A stretch of 64,000 nucleotides of DNA. It comes from Pectobacterium brasiliense (GTDB lineage Bacteria > Pseudomonadota > Gammaproteobacteria > Enterobacterales > Enterobacteriaceae). The notes under the pieces are model-generated. The model ran no database searches, was not told the origin of the DNA, and worked only from the letters and a program-made list of their open reading frames with translations. Location: NCBI RefSeq assembly GCF_016950255.1, contig NZ_JACGFN010000001.1, positions 806,001-870,000 of the forward strand, in the 5' to 3' direction. Below, one piece after another: positions 1 to 7,969 of this stretch (position 1 is the stretch's first letter; each line of letters begins with the position of its first letter). A program made the translations under genes and the position numbers.

Positions 1-786
1 CGGGAAATGGTGCTGAACCTGACCGATATCGTTGAGCGCGTACACAGCAACGCCGATATTATTGCGACGGCATCCAGTCAGATCAGCAGCGGCAATATCG
101 ATCTCTCCTCTCGTACCGAGCAGCAGGCCAGTTCACTGGAAGAAACCGCGGCATCAATGGAACAGATGACCTCCTCGGTCAAACAGAATGCCACCCATGC
201 TGCTCACGCCAGCCAGTTGGCAACCACCGCCTCACAGCGCGCGGTTGACGGCGGCAAGATGATGGGCGATGTGACATCCGTAATGCAGCAGATGGTGTCA
301 TCCGCAGAGAAAATCACCAATATCATCAGCGTGATCGACGGCATCGCGTTCCAGACCAACATCCTCGCGCTGAACGCCGCCGTGGAAGCCGCACGAGCGG
401 GCGAACAGGGACGAGGCTTTGCGGTAGTCGCGGGCGAAGTTCGCACGCTGGCACAGCGCAGCGCCAACGCGGCGAAAGAGATCAAAGAACTGATCGGGAC
501 GTCCGTCGAACAGGCAAACCGTGGACACCATGCCGTCATCGACGCGGGCAGCACGATTCAAAGCGTGGTGGAAGACATCAAACGCGTGGCCTCGATCGTG
601 ACCGAAATCTCCACCGCCAGCAATGAACAAAGTCTGGGCATCGGGCAGATTAATACCGCGATTTCACAGATGGAAACGGTCACGCAGCAAAACGCCGCGC
701 TGGTAAACGAAGCCGCCGCAGCCGCCAGTTCGCTGTCCGAACGTGCGGGTGAACTCAGCCATGCCGTTGCGGCGTTCCGTATCTAA
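1..786 (+). CDS. methyl-accepting chemotaxis protein, C-terminal part (5' end outside window)
   Basis: The reading frame is open from the first base and ends at TAA 784-786, so only the cytoplasmic signalling part is present. It carries the MCP hairpin tip ([20 protein letters not shown] and following residues) flanked by the long coiled-coil adaptation regions, including the usual Q/E-rich methylation helices ([11 protein letters not shown]). This part forms the trimer-of-dimers that contacts CheA and CheW. No ligand-binding or membrane segment is inside the window, so the stimulus cannot be told. The protein ends in AFRI without the NWETF-type pentapeptide that tethers CheR/CheB, so it probably depends on other receptors for efficient adaptation. 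The family call is certain; the specific receptor is unknown. Confidence 0.95.
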   Translation, partial: REMVLNLTDIVERVHSNADIIATASSQISSGNIDLSSRTEQQASSLEETAASMEQMTSSVKQNATHAAHASQLATTASQRAVDGGKMMGDVTSVMQQMVSSAEKITNIISVIDGIAFQTNILALNAAVEAARAGEQGRGFAVVAGEVRTLAQRSANAAKEIKELIGTSVEQANRGHHAVIDAGSTIQSVVEDIKRVASIVTEISTASNEQSLGIGQINTAISQMETVTQQNAALVNEAAAAASSLSERAGELSHAVAAFRI

Positions 787-820
787 TCACCTTGCCTTTT
801 CACGTCACCCGCACGATTGC

Positions 821-2122
821 TTATTCCCACGTGCGGGTGCCGATGACCTTTAACACGTCGCTCAATGTGGTTAAAAACACATCGGCGTGTTCTTCCTGAA
901 ACACCAGCGGCGGGCGAACTTTCAGCACGTTTGCCGCTGGCCCCGTCGCGCTGATCAGCACGCCGCGCTGACGCATAGCATTCACCACCTGCGATGCGAA
1001 TTCAGTTGCCGGCGCTTTGCTTTCGCGATCGCTGACCAGATCTACGCCGATAAACAGACCGTAAGCCCGAATATCGCCAATCAGCGGGAAATCCTGCGCC
1101 AACTGCTGTAACCCTTGCCTCAGGTAATGACCCACGCGCTGGGCATTCTGCTGTAACTTTTCTTCCCGAATCACCCGCAACACCGCGTACGCCGCCTGAC
1201 AAGACACCGGATTGCCGCCGAACGTATTGAAATAGCGGACATCTCGCCCGAATGCATCGAACAACGCGGAACGGCCAACCAATCCAGCAATCGGATGCCC
1301 GTTGCCCATTGGTTTCCCTAAACTCACCAGATCGGGGACAACACCGTGACGCGCAAAGCCCCACATTGATTCCCCGGTGCGCCCAAACCCCGGCTGCACT
1401 TCATCCGCGATAAACAGTCCGCCCGCCTGACGAACCAGCGCGGCTGCCTGCGCCATCTCGCCTTCCGGTGCGCAGAACACACCATCGCTGGAAAAAATCG
1501 TATCGATCAACAGCGCGGCAGGACGAATGCCTTCCTGCTGCATCTGCGCCAGCGCCTCACGAATACTGCGAAGAAATGCACCGGGCTGGCGATAGGTATC
1601 CGGCGGCTCGATCAGTTTCACGTGACTGCCGCGCGCCACGCCATCCCCCAGCGACGGCGACAGTTCTGCCAGCGCGCTGGTCACACCGTGATACGCCCAG
1701 CGTGTCACCAACACCCCCGTTCCCCCCGTCGCATGTCGGGCAATGCGCAATGCCAGATCGTTGGCTTCACTGCCGGTACAGGTCAGCATCACATTGTTCA
1801 ACTCGGCAGGAAATTCACTCAGCAGATCTTCCGCGAAATCAATAATCGCAGGGTGCAGGTATCGCGTGTGGGTATTGAGCTGTGCGCTCTGTCGCGCCAT
1901 CGCCTCAACCACTGCTGGATGGCAATGTCCGACCGAGGCCACATTGTTATAGACATCCAGATAGCGTTTCCCCTGATGATCGACCAGCCACACACCCTCG
2001 CCGCGTGCAACATGCAGGGGTTCTTCATAAAACAGGCGGTAGCCGCTGCCTAATACTCGCTGACGGCGCGCCAGCAACGCCTCTGTCGTGGTCATCTCAG
2101 GCGTGATTTCTCTCTGATTCAT
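821..2122 (-). CDS. class III aminotransferase-fold PLP enzyme, probable amino-alcohol-phosphate or hydroxylysine-phosphate phospho-lyase
   Basis: A 433-residue fold-type I PLP enzyme of the class III aminotransferase family. Seen: phosphate-binding TGSEAND near residue 117, the DE pair at 240-241 (IADEVQPGFGRTG), and the Schiff-base lysine at about 270 in SLGKPMGNGHP. This GKP-GNGHP form is typical of the AGXT2L subgroup, whose characterised members are phospho-lyases acting on phosphoethanolamine or 5-phosphohydroxylysine rather than transaminases. The frame is open further upstream, but the start at 2122 is chosen because it overlaps the stop of the preceding kinase gene as ATGA, a classic coupling signal. 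The adjoining kinase fits a two-step phosphorylate-then-eliminate pathway yielding an aldehyde, ammonia and phosphate. Substrate is inferred; an ordinary omega-transaminase remains possible. Confidence 0.85.
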   Translation of the reverse strand: MNQREITPEMTTTEALLARRQRVLGSGYRLFYEEPLHVARGEGVWLVDHQGKRYLDVYNNVASVGHCHPAVVEAMARQSAQLNTHTRYLHPAIIDFAEDLLSEFPAELNNVMLTCTGSEANDLALRIARHATGGTGVLVTRWAYHGVTSALAELSPSLGDGVARGSHVKLIEPPDTYRQPGAFLRSIREALAQMQQEGIRPAALLIDTIFSSDGVFCAPEGEMAQAAALVRQAGGLFIADEVQPGFGRTGESMWGFARHGVVPDLVSLGKPMGNGHPIAGLVGRSALFDAFGRDVRYFNTFGGNPVSCQAAYAVLRVIREEKLQQNAQRVGHYLRQGLQQLAQDFPLIGDIRAYGLFIGVDLVSDRESKAPATEFASQVVNAMRQRGVLISATGPAANVLKVRPPLVFQEEHADVFLTTLSDVLKVIGTRTWE

Positions 2123-3243
2123 CGCGCGTTCTCCGGGCAAACCTGCTGTAGGCGAGTCACAAACTGGGTATGGGAATAGGTCGCGATGCGCTGCAAACTG
2201 TGCCAGCAGCGCGGCACATTGCGCAGCAGATATTCCCGATTGTCGGGATAGCGTGATGCCCGCCACTGCGCAATCGTCAGGGTCAGCGCCATGCGGGTCG
2301 CAATCAAATCCGGTAACAGTGCGATCTCCGCCGATGTCAGCGGTCTGTGCTGGTGATAGGCGGCAATAAACGGCACAACCTGTTCCAGCAGGTCCGCGCC
2401 ATCGCCAATCTGGTACGCCAGCGCCGTCGCCACTTCGCAGATTAGCGGGGCAAAGACGGCATCGCCAAAATCGATAATGCCAGTGACCCGCGTCGGCGAC
2501 GAACCGTCTACCAGCACGTTATGCGGGTTCAGATCGTTATGAATGACCTGGCGGCGTAGCATCGTCAATTCAGGCGCGACATGACTGTCATAACGGTCAA
2601 AAGTGCGCTGAAGATGCTGATACTGCTGTCGCTCAGGAACGAAATCGAGATAAGGACGCACCTGCTCTGCGCGGCTGATATCCCACAGTAGAGAGCGGTT
2701 CGCCGCCGGATGCGTAAAGCCGTGAAGCGCGTTGTCCAACTGCGCCAGCGTGCCGCCCAGTTGCGGCATCAGTGCCGTTGAAGGCGAAGCCAGATAGTGC
2801 GGCATGCCTGCGAGATAGCTCACCAACCGCACGCGCAGCGGTACGCCATCAATTTCAACCCACGTTTCTGGCAGACCCGCTGTTGTCGGCCTGATGCGCG
2901 GTACGGGCAATTCGGGTGCCTGCTGAGCAAGATGCAGTAGCAACGCGGTCTGAAAATCACTGACGTCGGGAGGCTCCGCCGCATTGATGACTTTCAGCAT
3001 GTAGCGTTCATCGGGCGTGACCGTCAGGCAGAAATTCATATCACGCTCGCCCTGAAGCAGCGCCATCTGCCCAGACAAGCCATATTCTTGCTGCGCGATA
3101 GCCAATGCCTGCTGACAGGAAACCTGCGGGGCGGCCTGCATCATCAGCTCGTCACTATGCGGTGCAACGTCGGCAAACACCGGCTGATTGGACGCCTCGG
3201 AGGGAAACGTGGGAAAAAGTGCAGTGCGTCGTCCGTCAGACAT
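2119..3243 (-). CDS. aminoglycoside phosphotransferase-fold small-molecule kinase (amino alcohol or hydroxylysine kinase-like)
   Basis: A 374-residue kinase of the APH/choline kinase superfamily. Seen: ATP-binding lysine near residue 84 (YMLKV), Brenner motif HNDLNPHN at 235-242 with the catalytic Asp237, and the metal-binding IIDFGD at 256-261. The start at 3243 has GGAGG seven bases upstream and overlaps the SDR stop by eight bases; a longer frame up to 3282 has no such site. Relatives next to AGXT2L-type PLP enzymes include hydroxylysine kinase (AGPHD1), and in some bacteria the two domains are fused. Erwinia species were shown by classical enzymology to use an amino-alcohol kinase plus a PLP phospho-lyase on ethanolamine and 1-aminopropan-2-ol, so an amino alcohol is the favoured substrate. 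An antibiotic kinase is unlikely in this operon. Confidence 0.85.
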   Translation of the reverse strand: MSDGRRTALFPTFPSEASNQPVFADVAPHSDELMMQAAPQVSCQQALAIAQQEYGLSGQMALLQGERDMNFCLTVTPDERYMLKVINAAEPPDVSDFQTALLLHLAQQAPELPVPRIRPTTAGLPETWVEIDGVPLRVRLVSYLAGMPHYLASPSTALMPQLGGTLAQLDNALHGFTHPAANRSLLWDISRAEQVRPYLDFVPERQQYQHLQRTFDRYDSHVAPELTMLRRQVIHNDLNPHNVLVDGSSPTRVTGIIDFGDAVFAPLICEVATALAYQIGDGADLLEQVVPFIAAYHQHRPLTSAEIALLPDLIATRMALTLTIAQWRASRYPDNREYLLRNVPRCWHSLQRIATYSHTQFVTRLQQVCPENAR

Positions 3244-3970
3244 GCTGCCCTCCGTTAACGTGGATTTCCGCGCCGTTGACATAAGAAGCCCCAGAAGTGC
3301 AGAGAAAATAGATCAGGCTTGCTACCTCTTCGGGTTTACCTAAACGCTGCATCGGCACCTGCCGCTCAATGATGTCGTCCGTGCCCGGTGACAGAATCGA
3401 CGTTTCAATTTCCCCCGGCGCAATCGCATTCACGCGAACGCCGTGTGGACCAAAATCAAAGGCCATTTCCCGCGTTAGCGCGGACAACGCCGCTTTTGAC
3501 GTGGCGTAAGCCACGCCGGCAAAGGGATGAACGCGCGATCCGGCAATCGAGGTCACATTAATCACACAGCCCTGTGATGCTTTTAGCTCGTCGAACAAGC
3601 CGTTTGCCAGCAGCGCGCAGGAAAACAGATTGACGTTGAAGACCCGCAGCCAGGTTGCATAGTCCGTGTCGCGCACGCCCAGACGCTGCCCGTCTGCCCC
3701 CTTTGGTGAAATCCCTGCGTTATCGACCAGCGCATCCAGCCGCCCGCCCAGCTTTTCTTTAATCAGCGGCAGCGTCTGTTGCAGACTGTCGATATCTTCC
3801 AGATCGAGATGAATGTGATTAAGCAATTTTTCCGCCCACGGGCACTCTTCAGCCCAGTTCTGGCGCGACGCGGTAAAGATTCGCCACCCCGCCGCGTGAA
3901 AATGCTTAACGGTGGCATGCCCGATTCCCCGGCTAGCGCCGGTCAGCAAGAGTGTTTTTTGCACTGTCAT
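3236..3970 (-). CDS. short-chain dehydrogenase/reductase (SDR)
   Basis: A 244-residue classical SDR. Seen: the NAD(P)-binding TGASRGIG near the N-terminus, DNAG about residue 80, NVTSIAGS with the catalytic serine, and YATSK with the Tyr/Lys pair; the protein ends in the usual NGGQ-type tail. The start at 3970 is preceded by AGGAGA at good spacing, while the upstream Met codons are not. It is the first gene of a tightly overlapping three-gene operon with the kinase and the PLP enzyme. It may oxidise or epimerise a hydroxyl compound entering that pathway, or reduce the aldehyde product. SDR motifs do not reveal the substrate. Confidence 0.85.
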   Translation of the reverse strand: MTVQKTLLLTGASRGIGHATVKHFHAAGWRIFTASRQNWAEECPWAEKLLNHIHLDLEDIDSLQQTLPLIKEKLGGRLDALVDNAGISPKGADGQRLGVRDTDYATWLRVFNVNLFSCALLANGLFDELKASQGCVINVTSIAGSRVHPFAGVAYATSKAALSALTREMAFDFGPHGVRVNAIAPGEIETSILSPGTDDIIERQVPMQRLGKPEEVASLIYFLCTSGASYVNGAEIHVNGGQHV

Positions 3971-4015
3971 ACCGAATCTCCTGAGCCTTTGTACGCGACA
4001 CATCAAAATGGTGTT

Positions 4016-4025
4016 TGATGCATCA
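4016..4025. promoter_or_regulatory. perfect palindrome TGATGCATCA upstream of the SDR-kinase-lyase operon
   Basis: A 10-bp perfect palindrome lies 46 bases upstream of the SDR start. It overlaps a looser inverted repeat, CATCAAA at 4001-4007 and TTTGATG at 4014-4020. The same 10-mer occurs at 7700-7709, upstream of the ABC importer operon. The size and symmetry fit an operator for a dimeric helix-turn-helix regulator, for example of the GntR class. The cognate regulator is not evident. Confidence 0.5.
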
Positions 4026-4102
4026 TAAATTGAGTTTTAAAAAAAGCTGAAGGAATTTTCAGCAAAAAAGCGATTTTTCTCCTTGGCGTAAAATGATGCT
4101 GA

Positions 4103-4298
4103 AGAGACAACGTTTTCCCGGATGAGCAGCATGGATGCTGCGAAAGCCAGTGCCGCGTCGGGAACGCGTCACTGGCGGTCCGTCAGGAAAACGTTATCTC
4201 TGAAGGCACCGCGTAGCGGCATCATGAACCGCCAAAAAGCCAGGGTTCCAAGGGCGACGGCAACTGAGCCGCCCTTGGTCGTGCGCTCTACGGTGTAA
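4103..4298. repeat. nested inverted-repeat element, possible MITE or structured RNA
   Basis: Two 16-bp arms (4103-4118 and 4186-4201) are inverted with one mismatch. Between them sit GCAGCAT/ATGCTGC at 4126-4141 and a GCCAGTG/CACTGGC pair, and to the right a CCAAGGGC/GCCCTTGG hairpin around 4248-4276. Folded, this gives an outer stem with two internal stem-loops followed by a third hairpin. A 55-codon frame runs from ATG 4131 to TAA 4298 on the plus strand but has a composition dictated by the stems and no family match I recognise. It fills the 420-base gap between the importer operon and the SDR operon. A dispersed repeat is the first guess; a functional RNA is possible. Confidence 0.5.
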
Positions 4299-4390
4299 CG
4301 GGAGAAATAAGCTATCAACGCGCACGAAACAAACCACCAATACTAAACAAAGATTACGAGGCACATCCTAACGTGGTGCGATTCCCCACC

Positions 4391-5209
4391 TTAGCCCCCA
4401 CTCCGTAAACGCTCCGAGCGACGGCGCAGGATTTCCATCACGATTAGCAAGACGAGCGCAGCACCGACCATCATGGTGGCGGCGGCGGCTATCGTCGGGT
4501 CGAGGTTTTCACGGATACCGGCAAACATCTGTAGCGGCAGCGTGCGCTGGCGCGGGCTGGCGAGGAACAGCGTGACGATCACCTCATCAAACGAGGTCGC
4601 GAAAGCAAAGAGCGCCCCAGAGAACACACCGGGTGCAATCAGCGGGAACGTTACCTTGCGAAAAGCCAGCAGCGGCGAAGCCCCCAGGCTGGCGGCAGCA
4701 CGCGTCAGGTTGTGATCGTAGTTCTTCAATACCGCCGTGACCGTGATCACCACGAACGGCACGCCCAGCATCGCATGTGCCAACACCAACCCCAGATAGC
4801 TGTTCAGCAGCGACAGCTTGGCGAAGAAGAAAAACATCCCTACCGCGACAATCACCACTGGCGCAATCATCGGCGAAATCAGCACAGCCATCACCAGCGA
4901 CTTCCCACGAAACTCACCGCGTACCAGCCCGACCGATGCCAGCACGCCGAGCACCGTCGCCAGCAGCGTGGCAAGCGGCGCAATCAGCAGGCTGTTGCCC
5001 AGCGCCCCCAGCCATTCGCTGGAGTTGAAAAATTCGCGATACCAGCGCAGAGAAAATCCCGTCAACGGATAGCTCAGAAACGAACCGGCATTAAATGAGA
5101 GCGGAACAATCACCAGCACGGGCACGATTAAAAACAACAGCATCGCCGCCCCGTAAAAATTAAAGAACGTGTTCCACAGACGGATCATCACTTCACCCTG
5201 CTGTCTCAT
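4391..5209 (-). CDS. ABC transporter permease, polyamine-type (PotC/YdcV-like)
   Basis: A 272-residue inner-membrane permease with about six hydrophobic segments and the EAA loop for ATPase docking (RAAASLGASPLLAFRKV region, about residues 170-190). It matches the second permease of spermidine/putrescine-type importers in length and order. The start at 5209 has GGGGAG upstream; an internal Met at 5188 also has a purine-rich stretch, so the N-terminus may be seven residues shorter. It follows the larger permease by 27 bases and ends the operon that begins with the binding protein at 7627. No ATPase gene is in this operon; the likely partner is encoded at 12552. Substrate unknown. Confidence 0.9.
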   Translation of the reverse strand: MRQQGEVMIRLWNTFFNFYGAAMLLFLIVPVLVIVPLSFNAGSFLSYPLTGFSLRWYREFFNSSEWLGALGNSLLIAPLATLLATVLGVLASVGLVRGEFRGKSLVMAVLISPMIAPVVIVAVGMFFFFAKLSLLNSYLGLVLAHAMLGVPFVVITVTAVLKNYDHNLTRAAASLGASPLLAFRKVTFPLIAPGVFSGALFAFATSFDEVIVTLFLASPRQRTLPLQMFAGIRENLDPTIAAAATMMVGAALVLLIVMEILRRRSERLRSGG

Positions 5210-5236
5210 GTGTTATCTCCCCAATATAAGGTGTGC

Positions 5237-6505
5237 TTAGTGCGCCGCCGCTTCCGCATTAGTGCGAGTGACACGGATGTACACGACGTACAGCAGCGTC
5301 ACGATGATCAGCAACTGCGTCCCCAGCGCGGCCGCCATTCCCCAGTTCATCGTGCTATTGGTGAAGAATGCGACAAAATAGCTCAGCATCTGGTCGCTCG
5401 GCCCACCCAACAGCGCAGGCGTAATGTAGTAGCCAATCGCCATCATAAAGACCAGCAGCGCTCCCGCCGTCACGCCCGCGTACGTTTGCGGCACGTAAAC
5501 CCGCCAGAAGGCGATAAACGGATGCGCCCCCAGCGAAATCGCCGCACGTACATAGTTTGGGGAAATGCCTTTCATCACCGCATACAATGGCAAAATGAAG
5601 AACGGCAGCAGGATGTGGGTCATCGAGATATAGACACCGATGCGGTTAAACACCAGCACCAGCGGCTCATCGATAATGCCGATGTGCATCAGCGAGCGGT
5701 TGATCAAGCCGCCCGACTGCAACAGCACAATCCAACTCGCGGTGCGCACGATCAGCGATGTCCAGAACGGCAGCAGCACCAGAATCAGCAATAGGTTGGC
5801 GCGGTTAGACGGCTGTTTTGCCAGCCAATAGGCCAGCGGATATCCCAGCCCCACGCACAGCAGCGTCACCACGCCCGCCATTAGCAGCGTGCGCAGCAGC
5901 ACGTCGACGTACAGCGCCTGATCGGCAGGCTGCGGGACAATCTGCTGCGTGGTGGCATCGACTTTGTGATCAAACACCGCCAGCAGGTAATAGCTGGTGA
6001 AAGGCCGCGCCGCCCGGTCGAACGTTTGCCAGGTCGCCAATTCACCCCACATTGGCTGCTCACGTATCAGTTGAGCACGTATGTCGCTGCTGCCCTCGGC
6101 GGGCAGCTTACGCAGTGTGCGGGTAATCAGCGTACGGTATTCCGACCCTTCATACCCTAACCGTTTGGTGATCGTGCTTAGCTTACCGCTGCTGCGGGCA
6201 TCGCGCAGATCGCCAACCAGCGCCCGAAAGACGGCTTCATCCGGTACATCGTTGCCCGACCAAAGCCGCATCGCGGCAATGGTCTGTGGCATATTGTCAC
6301 GCAATTCCGGGTTGGAGACGCTTTTCCCCAAAATCGAGGTGATCGGGAAGAGAAAACTCACCACGATAAACAGAAACAGCGGCGCAATCAGCAGCAGAGA
6401 GCGTTTCTTATAGGCTTTCTGCGCGAGCCACAGTTGCTGCTTCAAGGTTGAATTTTCTTCGTTTCCGCCAGACGGTACAGCGGCGACAACATCGCTCTGG
6501 GACAT
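5237..6505 (-). CDS. ABC transporter permease with long N-terminal extension, PotB/YdcU-like
   Basis: About 422 residues, considerably longer than the usual 280-310 of PotB-type permeases. After a first membrane segment (about residues 35-55) comes a 140-residue hydrophilic, presumably periplasmic, stretch, then the standard permease core with the EAA loop (RAAISLGAHPFIAFWRV). Such large loops occur in some putrescine/opine-class importers. Start 6505 is preferred because GGAG sits nine bases upstream; Met codons at 6520-6526 lack a ribosome site. It lies between the binding-protein gene and the second permease in one operon. The role of the extra domain is unknown. Confidence 0.88.
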   Translation of the reverse strand: MSQSDVVAAVPSGGNEENSTLKQQLWLAQKAYKKRSLLLIAPLFLFIVVSFLFPITSILGKSVSNPELRDNMPQTIAAMRLWSGNDVPDEAVFRALVGDLRDARSSGKLSTITKRLGYEGSEYRTLITRTLRKLPAEGSSDIRAQLIREQPMWGELATWQTFDRAARPFTSYYLLAVFDHKVDATTQQIVPQPADQALYVDVLLRTLLMAGVVTLLCVGLGYPLAYWLAKQPSNRANLLLILVLLPFWTSLIVRTASWIVLLQSGGLINRSLMHIGIIDEPLVLVFNRIGVYISMTHILLPFFILPLYAVMKGISPNYVRAAISLGAHPFIAFWRVYVPQTYAGVTAGALLVFMMAIGYYITPALLGGPSDQMLSYFVAFFTNSTMNWGMAAALGTQLLIIVTLLYVVYIRVTRTNAEAAAH

Positions 6506-6547
6506 AGGCTCTTTCTCCATCATCACGTATGGTCACTCACTGCGGCT

Positions 6548-7627
6548 TTATTGCGCGGCCCAAGCGTTGAAACGTTGCTCCAGCTCTTCGCCGTGATCGA
6601 TCCAAAACTCCGTGTCAACTTGCAAGGCCTGTGCCAGATTATCCGGTGCGGTCGGCAGATTAGCCGCGACGGCAGGTGCCAGCAGGCTGGTGGTTTTGAC
6701 GTGGGTCGGGCCGTACGGAATGTTTTCGGCGAATATCTTCTGGTTTTCCGGCTGATTGGCAAACGCAATAAACTGCTCCGCCAATGCCTTGTGTTTGGAA
6801 CCTTTGACGATCGCCCAGCTATCCAGATCGTAAATGCTGTCGGCCCAGACAATCTTGAAGTCATGTCCTTCTTTCTGCGCTGCCGCGACGCGGCCGTTAT
6901 ACGCGGAGGTCATCACCACATCGCCCGACACCAGCCATTGCAGCGGCTGTGCGCCGGATTCCCACCACTGGATATTCGATTTGATCTGATTCAGTTTCTT
7001 GAAGGCGCGATCGACACCTTCTGGCGTCGCCAACACCGTATAGAGATCTTCGCGCTTCACGCCATCGGCCAGCAGCGCGATTTCCAGCGTAAATTTGGCG
7101 CTTTTACGTAGCGCACGCTTGCCGGGATAATCCTTCACATTCCAGAAATCAGCCCAGCTTTTCGGTGCCTGTTTCAGCTTCTGCGCGTTATAGGTCAGTA
7201 CGGTAGACCACAGGAAGATCCCCGCGCCGCACTCGCTGACTGCGCCTTTAACAAACTGGGATTGATCGCCCAATTTTGACCAGTCCAGCGGTTCAAACAG
7301 CCCTTCGTTACAACCGCGCATCAGTTCTGGACCTTCAACTTCCACGACGTCCCAACCTACCTGTCCGGTTTCCACCATCGCCCGGATACGTGCCATTTCA
7401 CCGTTGTACTCACCGGCTTCCACCGTGCCTTTGCCCGCTGCGGCGAACGGTTTGTAAAATGCCTTATCCTGCGCATCCTTGTTTAACCCGCCGAATGAGA
7501 TCACCGTGACGGACTCCGCCTGCACCTGACAGGCCATCGTCACCAGAAAAGCCGTGGCCGCTATTTTCTTCAGTACCGGACGGTTGAAGAGGCCTTTCGC
7601 TTTGGATGTGTTGTTGAGTTTGGACAT
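6548..7627 (-). CDS. periplasmic solute-binding protein, polyamine/opine ABC importer type
   Basis: A 359-residue secreted binding protein: basic N-terminus, hydrophobic core (IAATAFLVTMACQ) and a likely cleavage after VQA at about residue 37, then a PotD/PotF-like bilobal sequence (VTVISFGG start; VTWADSIYDLDSW-like hinge region). AGGAG precedes the start. It is first in an operon with two permeases. Relatives bind putrescine, spermidine, GABA or opine-like amines. The neighbourhood (gabT, gabD, amino-compound kinase and lyase) suggests an amine or amino-acid derivative. Which ligand is bound cannot be read from the sequence. Confidence 0.9.
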   Translation of the reverse strand: MSKLNNTSKAKGLFNRPVLKKIAATAFLVTMACQVQAESVTVISFGGLNKDAQDKAFYKPFAAAGKGTVEAGEYNGEMARIRAMVETGQVGWDVVEVEGPELMRGCNEGLFEPLDWSKLGDQSQFVKGAVSECGAGIFLWSTVLTYNAQKLKQAPKSWADFWNVKDYPGKRALRKSAKFTLEIALLADGVKREDLYTVLATPEGVDRAFKKLNQIKSNIQWWESGAQPLQWLVSGDVVMTSAYNGRVAAAQKEGHDFKIVWADSIYDLDSWAIVKGSKHKALAEQFIAFANQPENQKIFAENIPYGPTHVKTTSLLAPAVAANLPTAPDNLAQALQVDTEFWIDHGEELEQRFNAWAAQ

Positions 7628-7699
7628 CTTTTCGCTCCTGGAGTGTTAGCCAACGTAATAAGGTCAAATACGAACCACAATTTTTGTGCTCTGAATTTT

Positions 7700-7709
7700 T
7701 GATGCATCA
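7700..7709. promoter_or_regulatory. perfect palindrome TGATGCATCA upstream of the ABC importer operon
   Basis: Identical to the 10-mer at 4016-4025. It lies 73 bases upstream of the binding-protein start and is followed by a second half-site-like TATCATCA at 7713-7720. This is the better placed of the two copies for control of a promoter, as the surrounding 7640-7770 stretch is AT-rich and gene-free. Confidence 0.5.
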
Positions 7710-7870
7710 TGTATCATCACAATCACGCAAAAAAATATGAGCATAAATTGTGCCAATTCAAAAATTTTATTGATGTTTTACTACCGCGGCGGCGGGAACG
7801 GTGAGGAGAAGTATCAGGGATACACAACCGCTATCGACACCTGATGCCATTTCACCATTTTTGCCATGTT

Positions 7871-7900
7871 GTGGTGCAATCCAGCATTGCCTTGCACCAC
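7871..7900. terminator. hairpin downstream of gabD, possible terminator
   Basis: A 9-bp perfect stem GTGGTGCAA/TTGCACCAC with a 12-base loop lies 70 bases past the gabD stop. There is no good U-run, so Rho-independent termination is uncertain. The rest of the 7628-7969 gap holds the importer promoter region and nothing else recognisable. Confidence 0.35.
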
Positions 7901-7969
7901 TCAGACACATTGCGCGTCTGGTGTTCGCGTGCCGATACGGGCTATCGACACGCGTTTCTTACCGACGAT

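Noticed and set aside
4131..4298. 55-codon frame within the nested inverted repeat
   Set aside because: The frame is explained by the stems it spans; no clear ribosome site and no known relative. Kept as part of the repeat element, not as a gene.
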